A DNA stretch of 21,238 bases from Phoronis australis (Eukaryota; Phoronida; Phoronidae). The notes below the pieces were generated by a model. It was given only the letters and a program-made list of their open reading frames with translations. It did not search any database and was not told where the DNA came from. Location: NCBI GenBank assembly GCA_002633005.1, contig NMRA01000059.1, positions 1,205,133 through 1,226,370 on the forward strand, given 5' to 3'. The position numbers were made by a program, and so were the translations under genes. Below, one piece after another: positions 18,201-21,238 of this stretch (position 1 is its first letter; every line of letters begins with the position of its first letter).

Positions 18201-20933
18201 AATTTACCACATAAAAAACAGTAATGGCGATATCAAGTCAACGAGTTTCTAAAACAACACCCAACTTAAATCACTTATGAGAACATAAATTAAATAAATT
18301 TGGAGGAAATACTGAAGACCCACAACTCACCAAATCAAACAATTCTTTCTTGGAAACAAGAGAAAATAATCTCCTGACTCCACTGTTGATGACATCATCC
18401 AACACGTCCAAGTTGTTAAAGTCATCAAGGGTACTTCCTACTAACATCACAATCTCTGGCCTCCATGTCTCCTTAAAAGTTATCAAAACCATCAGAAAAA
18501 GGTACCTGAGGATTCTCCGTAGATAATCCCACAGGGGGTGTGTATTTGGAAAATGAAAATGTTCAGGTGTTTTAGTGACACCAGATATACACCCAGGTGT
18601 TCATTTGGAAAGTGAGGCATGTAAACGGAAAGTCAGAGTTTTGGCTATGCAAATGCCAGCATGAAGCGCGATATGTGTTTTGTAAGTGAAACGGTCCTTC
18701 TGGGTGTAGGAACAACAACGCTGATGGAACCGGAACTCAATATATTTATCTCTAAGTCTAAAGAGCTATAATACTACACTGGGTTTGCCAACACCTTAAT
18801 TTTTTTAAATCATAAAAGCTCTACAAAACTGAAGTTGGGACTAAAAGTTGATGGCGAGTGGGCTTTTATTGAGGAAAATTTCCAAATAAACACCCGACTG
18901 ACACTTGACACCAGACATAACACAAAATAAACGCCAATGTGTGTTTCACCGGATGGGCTTATCTACGGATTATCCCCATAAACATCACTCAAAATATCAC
19001 GTCTTGATTCCTGCAACTTCACAAATAAACTTCTTGTAATCAAAAAGCCAAAACTATAACCTCATGGTCCATGCAGTCTCGGGTTCAGGAGTGTTAACAT
19101 CCTGAACTAGTCACAGCTGAACTAGTCACAGCTGAGCTAGTCACGGCTGAGCTAGTCACAGCTGAGCTAGTCACAGCTGAACTAAGTCACAGCTGAGCTA
19201 GTCACAGCTGAGCAAGTCACAGCTGAACTAGTCACAGCTTAGCTAGTCACCAGCATGCAGCCATATTACAGATATGTTGCAAAGGCAGAATAAACTAGAA
19301 ATAAAGTTTGTCTTTTTCAAAATAACATTACAAACATTACGAGAAATGCATCTTGGCATGTGTTCATCTGTGCACCATGAGATAATCATGTTTTGCTTAT
19401 ACTGCATTTCAGTGCAACCAATTTTTCCAATATGTCTACATGTTTTTAATTTTCATCAACNGAGCTAGTCACAGCTGAACTAGTCACAGCTGAGCAAGTC
19501 ACAGCTGAACTAGTCACAGCTTAGCTAGTCACCAGCATGCAGCCATATTACAGATATGTTGCAAAGGCAGAATAAACTAGAAATAAAGTTTGTCTTTTTC
19601 AAAATAACATTACAAACATTACGAGAAATGCATCTTGGCATGTGTTCATCTGTGCACCATGAGATAATCATGTTTTGCTTATACTGCATTTCAGTGCAAC
19701 CAATTTTTCCAATATGTCTACATGTTTTTAATTTTCATCAACATTGACAAATAACATGTTGCTCAGGTATGATAGTAGAGACCCTAATATGAAAGTTTCA
19801 AGTACAAGCAAACTTTAGTGGATCATCCATGTAGTCCATTTACTATAGTGATTGGCCCACTCTCAAGGTAATAGAGTTGACTTTGATGTGATTAAAAAAT
19901 TTACAGGCTCTAAACACGATGTGTTTACGATAGAAATGACTCAATCCATGATTTTGTTGACAAAGTGAACCACCCTTTGGAATAAATAATCAATTTTGAG
20001 AGCTGGAAGAATATAAAGCTACATTCCAAAAATACACATGACGCAATTCCTTCCCTAAAATTTGGTGTTTGTTGCCCCAACACCAAAGGGAGCTAGTAAG
20101 CCACACTGTGCCTATAAACTGTCCTCAGCAATTCACAAATTAACGGACATGGCTTATCCACGCTGCTGAAGAAATCCTATTCCCTAATTTCTCTTATAAT
20201 GCAACAATTTTAAGAATTCAAAGATGGCTAATATTTACTTACAATTATAAAAACAGTCATGTTCGTCATTTGCCTGATTTATTTTTTGTTTTTTACTTTG
20301 AAACTTTAAACGGGCATATTGGTTTGCGGCCCGTGAATAGCAACAAGAGCAGTGACAACACTGTCAAGCCTTTGATGAGTTGAGGAATTCATTGTACATC
20401 TTTCTGGAGTAAATAGAGCATGCTTTCTCGTCCACTTGCATGCAAATCCTGTGAGCATAAATCTCTGCCTAATGATATAGTAACCTGATCATGATAGTTT
20501 AGCCAGGATTTAGCAGAATTAACGGAAAATCTTGCGGCTTACTGAATTTGGATGTGCCACTGCCTACATGTTGATAAAAATTTCTCGACAATGAAATCAG
20601 TTTCATCCACTGAGTGGCCCATCATTCAGACTGTTTACCTGGTTATCAAACTTCCCGGACCTCTGACAGGTGTTGATGGATCCGTGATTCACGATTCCCA
20701 GATAAACAAGTTACTTCCTTTTATAATATTTAAAACGGTATTTTAAAAGTCAATTGAGAACGGAAGAAACTTTAGGGAAAGCAACGTGGAAAAACATGAA
20801 CATATTATTTACAAGAGCAAATGAAAGGGAAAATAAGTCATACATCTTCGAATGGAGCAGCTAACAGTCCCGCCTCCCATTTGTTGCCAGCACCGGCGGA
20901 ACCACCTCCAGATTTAGCGCGTTTCTTTGACAT
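104..20933 (-). CDS. SPAG17: SPAG17/PF6-like central-pair apparatus protein, 5' half of gene (17 exons, 3' end outside window)
   Basis: SPAG17 (PF6) is a scaffold of the C1a projection on the C1 central microtubule of 9+2 axonemes and is needed for normal ciliary and sperm motility (known for the family). Exons on the minus strand: 20933-20844, 18471-18331, 17443-17252, 15326-15306, 14977-14963, 13702-13546, 12786-12674, 11302-11209, 8294-8247, 7584-7403, 7240-7099, 6150-5933, 5545-5408, 4731-4455, 3929-3726, 1744-1194, 258-104. All introns are GT-AG and the frame holds through all 16 junctions (912 codons plus 2 nt). The protein is soluble-looking: no signal peptide or membrane segment. It has a Lys-rich linker (about residues 140-200), an acidic conserved core (206-243), helical conserved blocks (291-471), and a Ser/Pro/Gly/Arg/Lys-rich repeat tract (680-764). 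Family assignment rests on the order of conserved motifs recognised by eye. Exon edges are inferred from splice consensus and reading frame, without transcript evidence. Confidence 0.92.
246..352. repeat. Duplicated splice-acceptor segment (2 x 33 bp, 74 bp apart)
   Basis: Bases 246-278 and 320-352 match at 29 of 33 positions. The first copy spans the exon 17 acceptor (minus strand TTCTTGCAG|GTCATTGAAAAGG). The second carries the same pyrimidine tract but reads TTCTTGCAAGTCACTCAAAAGG. Confidence 0.75.
353..1193. other. Intron 16, no further feature seen
   Basis: AT-rich intronic sequence between exons 16 and 17. I see no conserved coding segment, RNA gene or clear repeat here beyond the duplicated acceptor segment. 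Confidence 0.6.
1194..1744 (-). CDS. SPAG17: SPAG17 exon 16, Ser/Pro-rich repeat tract and conserved end
   Basis: The largest exon, encoding residues 678-861. The first half is a low-complexity basic tract with a 9-residue periodicity (residues 680-764; bases 1739-1485). A Ser-rich segment follows ([14 protein letters not shown]). The end is conserved: [21 protein letters not shown] matches [21 protein letters not shown] of vertebrate SPAG17. The acceptor is TTTGTAG|GTG and the donor is CTGCAG|GTATGT. The conserved end makes the exon secure; the repeat tract appears expanded or lineage-specific. Confidence 0.92.
1745..2097. other. Intron 15, left of dispersed repeat
   Basis: AT-rich intronic sequence with nothing recognisable. 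Confidence 0.5.
2098..3262. repeat. Dispersed repeat family, copy 1 (largest, internally repeated)
   Basis: Shared phrases tie this to 8520-9290 and 15485-15795: taggagatacagc, agagtggtttggttga, acttgaaaacagtaaaaatg, aaatccattgaggacc, agatacagaggtaaacgt and ccactagg.gg. Copy 1 contains the cycle roughly one and a half times (similar segments begin near 2098, 2545 and 2940). There is no coding capacity and no clear terminal repeats. All copies lie in introns with the same orientation. It is probably a non-autonomous interspersed element; the class is unknown to me. Confidence 0.8.
3337..3376. repeat. Tandem repeat, 5 x 8 bp
   Basis: Five adjoining units of ttataatg/ctataatg, the last ending in t. 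Minisatellite-scale repeat just beyond the end of dispersed repeat copy 1, in intron 15. Confidence 0.9.
3726..3929 (-). CDS. SPAG17: SPAG17 exon 15
   Basis: Encodes residues 610-677 plus one base. It begins [17 protein letters not shown], matching EVERAFKVFTFESLKL of vertebrate SPAG17, includes IPWDDP (vertebrate IPWDNP), and ends in an acidic stretch ([16 protein letters not shown]). The acceptor is CATTCCTAG|AGG. The donor TCAG|GTCAGT is slightly off the GTRAGT consensus but the join restores the frame exactly. Confidence 0.9.
3930..4454. other. Intron 14, nothing recognised
   Basis: AT-rich intron between exons 14 and 15. No repeat or motif stands out. Confidence 0.55.
4455..4731 (-). 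CDS. SPAG17: SPAG17 exon 14
   Basis: Encodes residues 518-609 plus one base: a Pro/Lys-rich start ([14 protein letters not shown]), a central acidic helix, a short [17 protein letters not shown] segment, then [11 protein letters not shown], which corresponds to IHELMHFCTSD in vertebrate SPAG17. The acceptor is ACCTTGTAG|TTG and the donor is CAGTCAG|GTAAGT, phase 1. The start differs from the vertebrate sequence, as expected for a fast-evolving linker. Confidence 0.9.
4799..4856. repeat. Tandem duplication, 2 x 29 bp
   Basis: The phrase ttacacagaaacataaattt... occurs at 4800 and 4829 with one t/c difference. It lies in intron 13 (4732-5407), the rest of which shows nothing recognisable. Confidence 0.85.
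5408..5545 (-). CDS. SPAG17: SPAG17 exon 13
   Basis: Encodes residues 472-517. It starts [16 protein letters not shown] and continues [17 protein letters not shown], matching the V(V)A.EED..PPS and RADGLDHRIAAHI segments of vertebrate SPAG17, and ends TDEERQ. The acceptor is TGATCTGCAG|GTT and the donor is CAA|GTGAGT; both ends are phase 0. Confidence 0.92.
5546..5932. other. Intron 12, nothing recognised
   Basis: AT-rich intron of 387 bp without visible repeats. Confidence 0.55.
5933..6150 (-). CDS. SPAG17: SPAG17 exon 12
   Basis: Encodes residues 399-471: a Lys/Glu-rich charged linker ([14 protein letters not shown]), an acidic stretch, then the conserved block [14 protein letters not shown] and [14 protein letters not shown]. 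The last part is nearly identical to the VPLILHCMLEQV segment of vertebrate SPAG17. The acceptor is GTTATTGTAG|AAG and the donor is GAACAG|GTAGAG. Confidence 0.94.
6151..7098. other. Intron 11, nothing recognised
   Basis: AT-rich intron of 948 bp. Short open frames at 6682-6947 exist on both strands but match nothing and lack codon structure or conserved motifs. Confidence 0.55.
7099..7240 (-). CDS. SPAG17: SPAG17 exon 11
   Basis: Encodes residues 352-398 plus one base. It begins [20 protein letters not shown], one of the strongest conserved blocks of the family (GTDIFENIACLMYDILD in vertebrates), and ends in a Pro/Ala-rich tail. The acceptor is TTTTCCACAG|ACA and the donor is CTGCAG|GTACAG. 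The intron separating it from exon 10 is short (162 bp). Confidence 0.93.
7403..7584 (-). CDS. SPAG17: SPAG17 exon 10
   Basis: Encodes residues 291-351. It begins with a charged helix ([17 protein letters not shown]) and continues [12 protein letters not shown] and [12 protein letters not shown], matching the E..LKTFWKYLEPVL and DVARLEYMV segments of vertebrate SPAG17. The acceptor is CACTTCTAG|TGG and the donor is AAG|GTGTGT. A CA/TG microsatellite lies about 18 bp upstream of the acceptor. Confidence 0.93.
7603..7674. repeat. Compound microsatellite (TA)n(CATA)n(GCGT)n(TG)n
   Basis: Runs atatatatac atacat gcgtgcgtgc then two TG tracts interrupted by catg. On the sense strand of the gene it reads as CA repeats, ending about 18 bp upstream of the exon 10 acceptor (AG at 7586-7585). 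Confidence 0.95.
7675..8246. other. Rest of intron 9
   Basis: AT-rich sequence including a run of TAATA/TATTA near 7725-7772 that is partly self-complementary. Nothing else recognised. Confidence 0.55.
8247..8294 (-). CDS. SPAG17: SPAG17 exon 9
   Basis: A 48-nt exon encoding residues 275-290 ([16 protein letters not shown]), a basic Ser/Arg-rich stretch. The acceptor is TATTATTAG|ACA and the donor is ATGG|GTAAGA, with phase 1 on both sides, so it is skippable in frame. It is preceded by a 2.9-kb intron full of repeats. It is called from the fit of frame and phase between exons 8 and 10. Confidence 0.72.
8520..9290. repeat. Dispersed repeat family, copy 2
   Basis: Same cycle and orientation as 2098-3262: gccactagagggtgc, then tataaatacacttgc, taggagatacagcta, ggaggtgccacagtagtcaa, agagtggtttggttga, acttgaaaacagtaaaaa, gccactaagtggcgc, aaatccattgaggacc and an end with gatacagctgcctacgccgg followed by agaaagacatagatga. 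About 770 bp; probably the most complete single unit in the window. Confidence 0.8.
9311..9374. repeat. Tandem repeat, 4 x 16 bp
   Basis: Four adjoining copies of tgcaatactagaggta; the second copy has t for a at position 12. Sits directly after dispersed repeat copy 2, much as the 8-bp array follows copy 1. Confidence 0.93.
9558..9697. repeat. Tandem repeat, 5 x 28 bp, perfect
   Basis: Five identical units starting cagccaaacatggttcac and ending ttgcaatcaa. The units are identical, which points to recent expansion. They lie in intron 8. Confidence 0.95.
9698..11208. other. Left part of intron 8, nothing recognised
   Basis: About 1.5 kb of AT-rich intron. I see no conserved coding segment, repeat array or RNA gene. 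Confidence 0.55.
11209..11302 (-). CDS. SPAG17: SPAG17 exon 8
   Basis: Encodes residues 244-274 plus one base: a Ser/Glu start (IESESYDRF), a four-proline run (APPPPSQ) and an acidic, Gln-rich end. The acceptor is CTTTATAG|ATA and the donor is GTCA|GTAAGT. This part of the family is variable in length, so support comes from frame continuity and splice sites more than from conserved residues. Confidence 0.78.
11480..12536 (+). mobile_element. 5'-truncated non-LTR retrotransposon (LINE, Jockey/CR1/L2-like), antisense to SPAG17
   Basis: The reverse-transcriptase C-terminal region is readable from about 11550 to the TAA at 12213-12215. It includes [18 protein letters not shown], the HCLPVWG motif and [14 protein letters not shown], all typical of Jockey/CR1/L2-type polymerases. 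An in-frame TGA at 11541 and apparent indels before it show the 5' part is broken. The 3' untranslated part ends in ataataaataaataaata, a simple tail usual for this group. The exact 5' edge (about 11480) and target-site duplications could not be fixed. It lies in intron 7. Confidence 0.88.
11628..12215 (+). pseudogene. Reverse transcriptase C-terminal fragment of the LINE
   Basis: The longest uninterrupted stretch begins at an internal Met in the middle of the RT homology (MGFTLDPN...; it should read ...[10 protein letters not shown]), so this Met is not a true start. Thumb-like and downstream segments are intact over 195 codons to TAA. The fingers/palm catalytic motifs and the endonuclease are absent, so it cannot move on its own. 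Confidence 0.85.
12674..12786 (-). CDS. SPAG17: SPAG17 exon 7, DDEPDDG core
   Basis: Encodes residues 206-243, including the most recognisable family signature: [17 protein letters not shown] followed by LAELGITV and ending CIIK. The first codon is split (G|AT). The acceptor is ACATTTAG|ATG and the donor is AAG|GTAGGA, phase 0. This exon alone is enough to name the gene as SPAG17-like. Confidence 0.93.
12787..13545. other. Intron 6, nothing recognised
   Basis: AT-rich intron of 759 bp with no visible repeat array. Confidence 0.55.
13546..13702 (-). CDS. SPAG17: SPAG17 exon 6, Lys-rich linker
   Basis: Encodes residues 154-205 plus one base. It is a strongly basic linker ([19 protein letters not shown]) that ends in [10 protein letters not shown], equivalent to the RGEDD...RYI segment of vertebrate SPAG17. 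The acceptor is ATTGTCAG|GCT and the donor is ATTG|GTGAGT, phase 1. The lysine-rich composition is shared with the family and is probably disordered. Confidence 0.88.
13703..14710. other. Rest of intron 5
   Basis: AT-rich intron. A stray tataggtggcgc (14391) resembles the cores in the dispersed repeat, but no longer match surrounds it. Confidence 0.5.
14029..14055. repeat. Tandem duplication, 2 x 14 bp
   Basis: The phrase atgagagcaccaa occurs twice in a row, period 14 bp. In intron 5. Confidence 0.85.
14711..14766. repeat. Inverted repeat with 17-bp perfect arms and nested stem
   Basis: Arms attttgagaaccagttt (14711-14727) and aaactggttctcaaaat (14750-14766) are exact reverse complements. 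The 22-bp spacer itself holds ccact...agtgg, a second nested stem around a tattc loop. It lies in intron 5. Confidence 0.92.
14857..14929. repeat. Tandem duplication, 2 x 36 bp
   Basis: The phrase starting agtaatgtgtcattttgatt and ending aaaccaacataata is repeated exactly with period 36 bp, followed by the start of a third copy (agtaa). It ends about 33 bp before the exon 5 donor. Confidence 0.92.
14963..14977 (-). CDS. SPAG17: SPAG17 exon 5, 15-nt micro-exon
   Basis: Encodes only EEEAK (residues 149-153). The acceptor has a good pyrimidine tract (TTCTTTCTTAAATTTAAG|GAG) and the donor is AAA|GTGAGT. Phase 0 at both ends, so inclusion and skipping both keep the frame. It is placed between exon 4 (RKK) and exon 6 (AAGDKDKG) in the charged linker. 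Confidence 0.68.
15306..15326 (-). CDS. SPAG17: SPAG17 exon 4, 21-nt micro-exon
   Basis: Encodes only MILERKK (residues 142-148). The acceptor is CTGAATAG|ATG and the donor AAAAAA|GTAAGT is a strong consensus. Phase 0 at both ends. Joined to its neighbours it gives a continuous charged helix, MEKK-MILERKK-EEEAK, that suits the Lys/Glu-rich linker of the family. It is too short to be proven without a transcript. Confidence 0.68.
15485..15795. repeat. Dispersed repeat family, copy 3 (partial)
   Basis: Shares ggcgtgcttctatgaatg (compare ggcgcgcttctaggggta near 8510), ccaaatgaaatgaaaatcca, agatacagaggcgag, aactaaaattgccactaggg and an end with aagatccaatcctgcaaggg then atttagg. About 310 bp, in intron 3; same orientation as copies 1 and 2. 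Confidence 0.75.
15796..16286. other. Part of intron 3, nothing recognised
   Basis: AT-rich intronic sequence without visible repeat or conserved coding segment. Confidence 0.5.
16287..16322. repeat. Tandem duplication, 2 x 18 bp
   Basis: tgctgtatttacccacaa occurs twice in a row; a third, partial copy begins tgccgta. Confidence 0.9.
16741..17047. repeat. Tandem repeat, 6 x 52 bp
   Basis: Units start with agttggagct at 16741, 16793, 16845, 16897, 16949 and 17001; the sixth is slightly short. Differences are one or two bases per unit. Each unit contains the 10-bp palindrome atcttaagat. It lies in intron 3, about 200 bp from exon 3. Confidence 0.95.
17252..17443 (-). CDS. SPAG17: SPAG17 exon 3
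   Basis: Encodes residues 78-141. It contains the conserved stretch [18 protein letters not shown], which corresponds to the (L)IGKLLKFQLLQIK-type segment of vertebrate SPAG17, and ends in basic MEKK. The acceptor is TGTTAAG|GTG and the donor is AAAAAG|GTAAGA; both ends are phase 0. Two cysteines (VCEPC) lie near the middle; I do not know whether they bind anything. Confidence 0.9.
17901..18044. repeat. Tandem repeat, 4 x 36 bp
   Basis: Four adjoining units starting cttatgggtaagtcatcccc and ending gtgttgac; only the final base of the fourth differs. The 36-bp period keeps a plus-strand frame open ([12 protein letters not shown] repeated), which is a by-product of the period. It lies in intron 2 (17444-18330). 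Confidence 0.95.
18331..18471 (-). CDS. SPAG17: SPAG17 exon 2
   Basis: Encodes residues 31-77, beginning [12 protein letters not shown] and ending KKELFDL; it is an alpha-helical, Leu/Val-rich stretch matching the second conserved block of SPAG17. The acceptor is AACTTTTAAG|GAG and the donor is TTG|GTGAGT. It is phase 0 at both ends, so it could be skipped without a frame change. An inverted-repeat element ends only 38 bp upstream of its acceptor. Confidence 0.9.
18510..18975. mobile_element. Candidate MITE-like element with imperfect terminal inverted repeats
   Basis: The left end (18510-18531) and the reverse complement of the right end (18954-18975) agree at 19 of 22 positions around the core tccgtagataa. 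Inside, gtgtatttggaaa at the left and tttccaaataaacacc at the right are also inverted, as is ggtgttcatttggaaag. The element is 466 bp with no coding capacity. I could not identify a target-site duplication, so the transposon class is open. Confidence 0.55.
19104..19254. repeat. Tandem repeat, 10 x 15 bp
   Basis: Units of the form ga(a/g)ctagtcacagct; the sixth has one extra base and the tenth is altered (tagctagtcaccagc). Most junctions create CAGCTG. In intron 1. Confidence 0.93.
19198..19742. repeat. 263-bp exact direct duplication meeting at an N
   Basis: Bases 19198-19460 are identical to 19480-19742 (offset 282). Each copy holds the end of the 15-bp array followed by the same unique sequence. 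The only ambiguous base of the window, an n at 19461, sits exactly at the end of the first copy. This may be a real duplication or an assembly error. Confidence 0.95.
19743..20843. other. 5' part of intron 1
   Basis: About 1.1 kb of AT-rich intron next to exon 1. A small inverted repeat (tttggtgtt ... aacaccaaa, 20061-20087) is visible; nothing else is recognised. Confidence 0.5.
20844..20933 (-). CDS. SPAG17: SPAG17 exon 1 (start codon)
   Basis: Encodes residues 1-30: a short basic, Gly/Ser-rich leader ([11 protein letters not shown]) followed by the family's conserved N-terminal segment [14 protein letters not shown]. The start was chosen because the ATG opens the conserved segment after only 17 residues, as in vertebrate SPAG17, and has A at -3 (AAAATGTC). 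The donor is GAT|GTATGA, phase 0. No upstream non-coding exon can be judged from sequence alone. Confidence 0.88.
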
Positions 20934-20991
20934 TTTACACTATTGTCGATCGAGCTCCTTCACCTAGACCACCATATTGTTTGGTGGAATC

Positions 20992-21005
20992 GTTGCTATG
21001 ATTGC
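20992..21005 (-). promoter_or_regulatory. Weak X-box (RFX)-like site upstream of SPAG17
   Basis: On the minus strand this reads GCAATCATAGCAAC. The right half AGCAAC fits the RFX half-site RGYAAC fully; the left half GCAATC fits GTNRCC at 4 of 6. It lies 59 bp upstream of the start codon, the usual distance range for X-boxes of ciliary genes, which RFX factors regulate (known). A single imperfect match can occur by chance. Confidence 0.35.
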
Positions 21006-21044
21006 TCGGGTGTTCCCGGAAATTTTCGGTTTTATTTCAAGCCA

Positions 21045-21120
21045 TTCGGAACGCCTCGGGTATTTCCGTAGTCCCAAACTTCATCATTAGATACTACGGA
21101 AATACCCGAGGTGTTCCGAA
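21045..21120. repeat. Near-perfect inverted repeat, 28-bp arms, upstream of SPAG17
   Basis: Arms 21045-21072 and 21093-21120 are reverse complements at 27 of 28 positions, around a 20-bp spacer. The single mismatch (g21053 versus t21112) would be a G-U pair in RNA. The arms carry cctcgggtatttccg and are more CpG-rich than their surroundings. A related phrase, ctcgggtgttcccgg, occurs at 21006-21020. Confidence 0.93.
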
Positions 21121-21238
21121 AGTTGTTTCATTGAAGTTTTCTGAGCCTTGTGAATATGAACACCGCTACAAAATCATTGCCTGATTGCAGCTATAAATAT
21201 TATTTCTGTCGACTGTGTGTTGTACACACATTTGTCTA

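Noticed and set aside
19274-19747. Two identical short plus-strand frames ([12 protein letters not shown]...)
   Set aside because: They are the two copies of the 263-bp duplication; no recognised domain and no splice or start context.
104-20933. A novel bacterial, phage or defence system
   Set aside because: Introns, splice consensus, a LINE and a ciliary gene all indicate an animal nuclear genome; nothing operon-like is present.
21191-21200. TATA-box-like ctataaatat
   Set aside because: It is on the plus strand, pointing away from SPAG17, and no downstream plus-strand gene is visible before the window ends.

Overview
This window looks like a stretch of animal nuclear genome, most likely a marine invertebrate (deuterostome or lophotrochozoan; the sequence does not settle which). 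It is AT-rich and holds short coding exons with GT-AG introns, many tandem and dispersed repeats, and a 5'-truncated LINE.

One gene fills almost the whole window, on the minus strand. It is the 5' half of the orthologue of SPAG17 (PF6 in Chlamydomonas), the large scaffold protein of the C1a projection on the central-pair microtubules of motile cilia and sperm flagella. I could join 17 exons, from an ATG at 20933 to a splice donor at 103. Every junction keeps the frame, giving 912 complete codons plus two bases. Conserved blocks appear in the order known for the family: the N-terminal WE..L.AAPF segment, the Lys-rich linker, [26 protein letters not shown]...[34 protein letters not shown] and SNVGFR. 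The remaining C-terminal part (vertebrate SPAG17 is about 2200 residues) lies beyond the left edge.

Region by region, right to left. 20934-21238 is the likely promoter side, with a near-perfect 28-bp inverted repeat and a weak X-box (RFX)-like site. Intron 1 (18472-20843) holds an inverted-repeat element, a 15-bp tandem array and a 263-bp exact duplication that ends at an N. Introns 2 and 3 hold 36-bp and 52-bp tandem arrays. Exons 4 and 5 are micro-exons of 21 and 15 bp. Intron 7 holds a LINE remnant inserted antisense to the gene. Intron 8 holds a dispersed-repeat copy plus 16-bp and 28-bp arrays. Intron 9 has a CA/TG microsatellite beside the exon 10 acceptor. Intron 15 holds the largest copy of the dispersed repeat.

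No second host gene, RNA gene, CRISPR array or operon is visible. The points most worth a second look are an array of 9-residue repeats in exon 16, in which every unit carries an R/K-x-x-S/T motif; a dispersed repeat family studded with CTCF-like cores; the two micro-exons; and several hairpin or inverted-repeat structures in or beside the gene.
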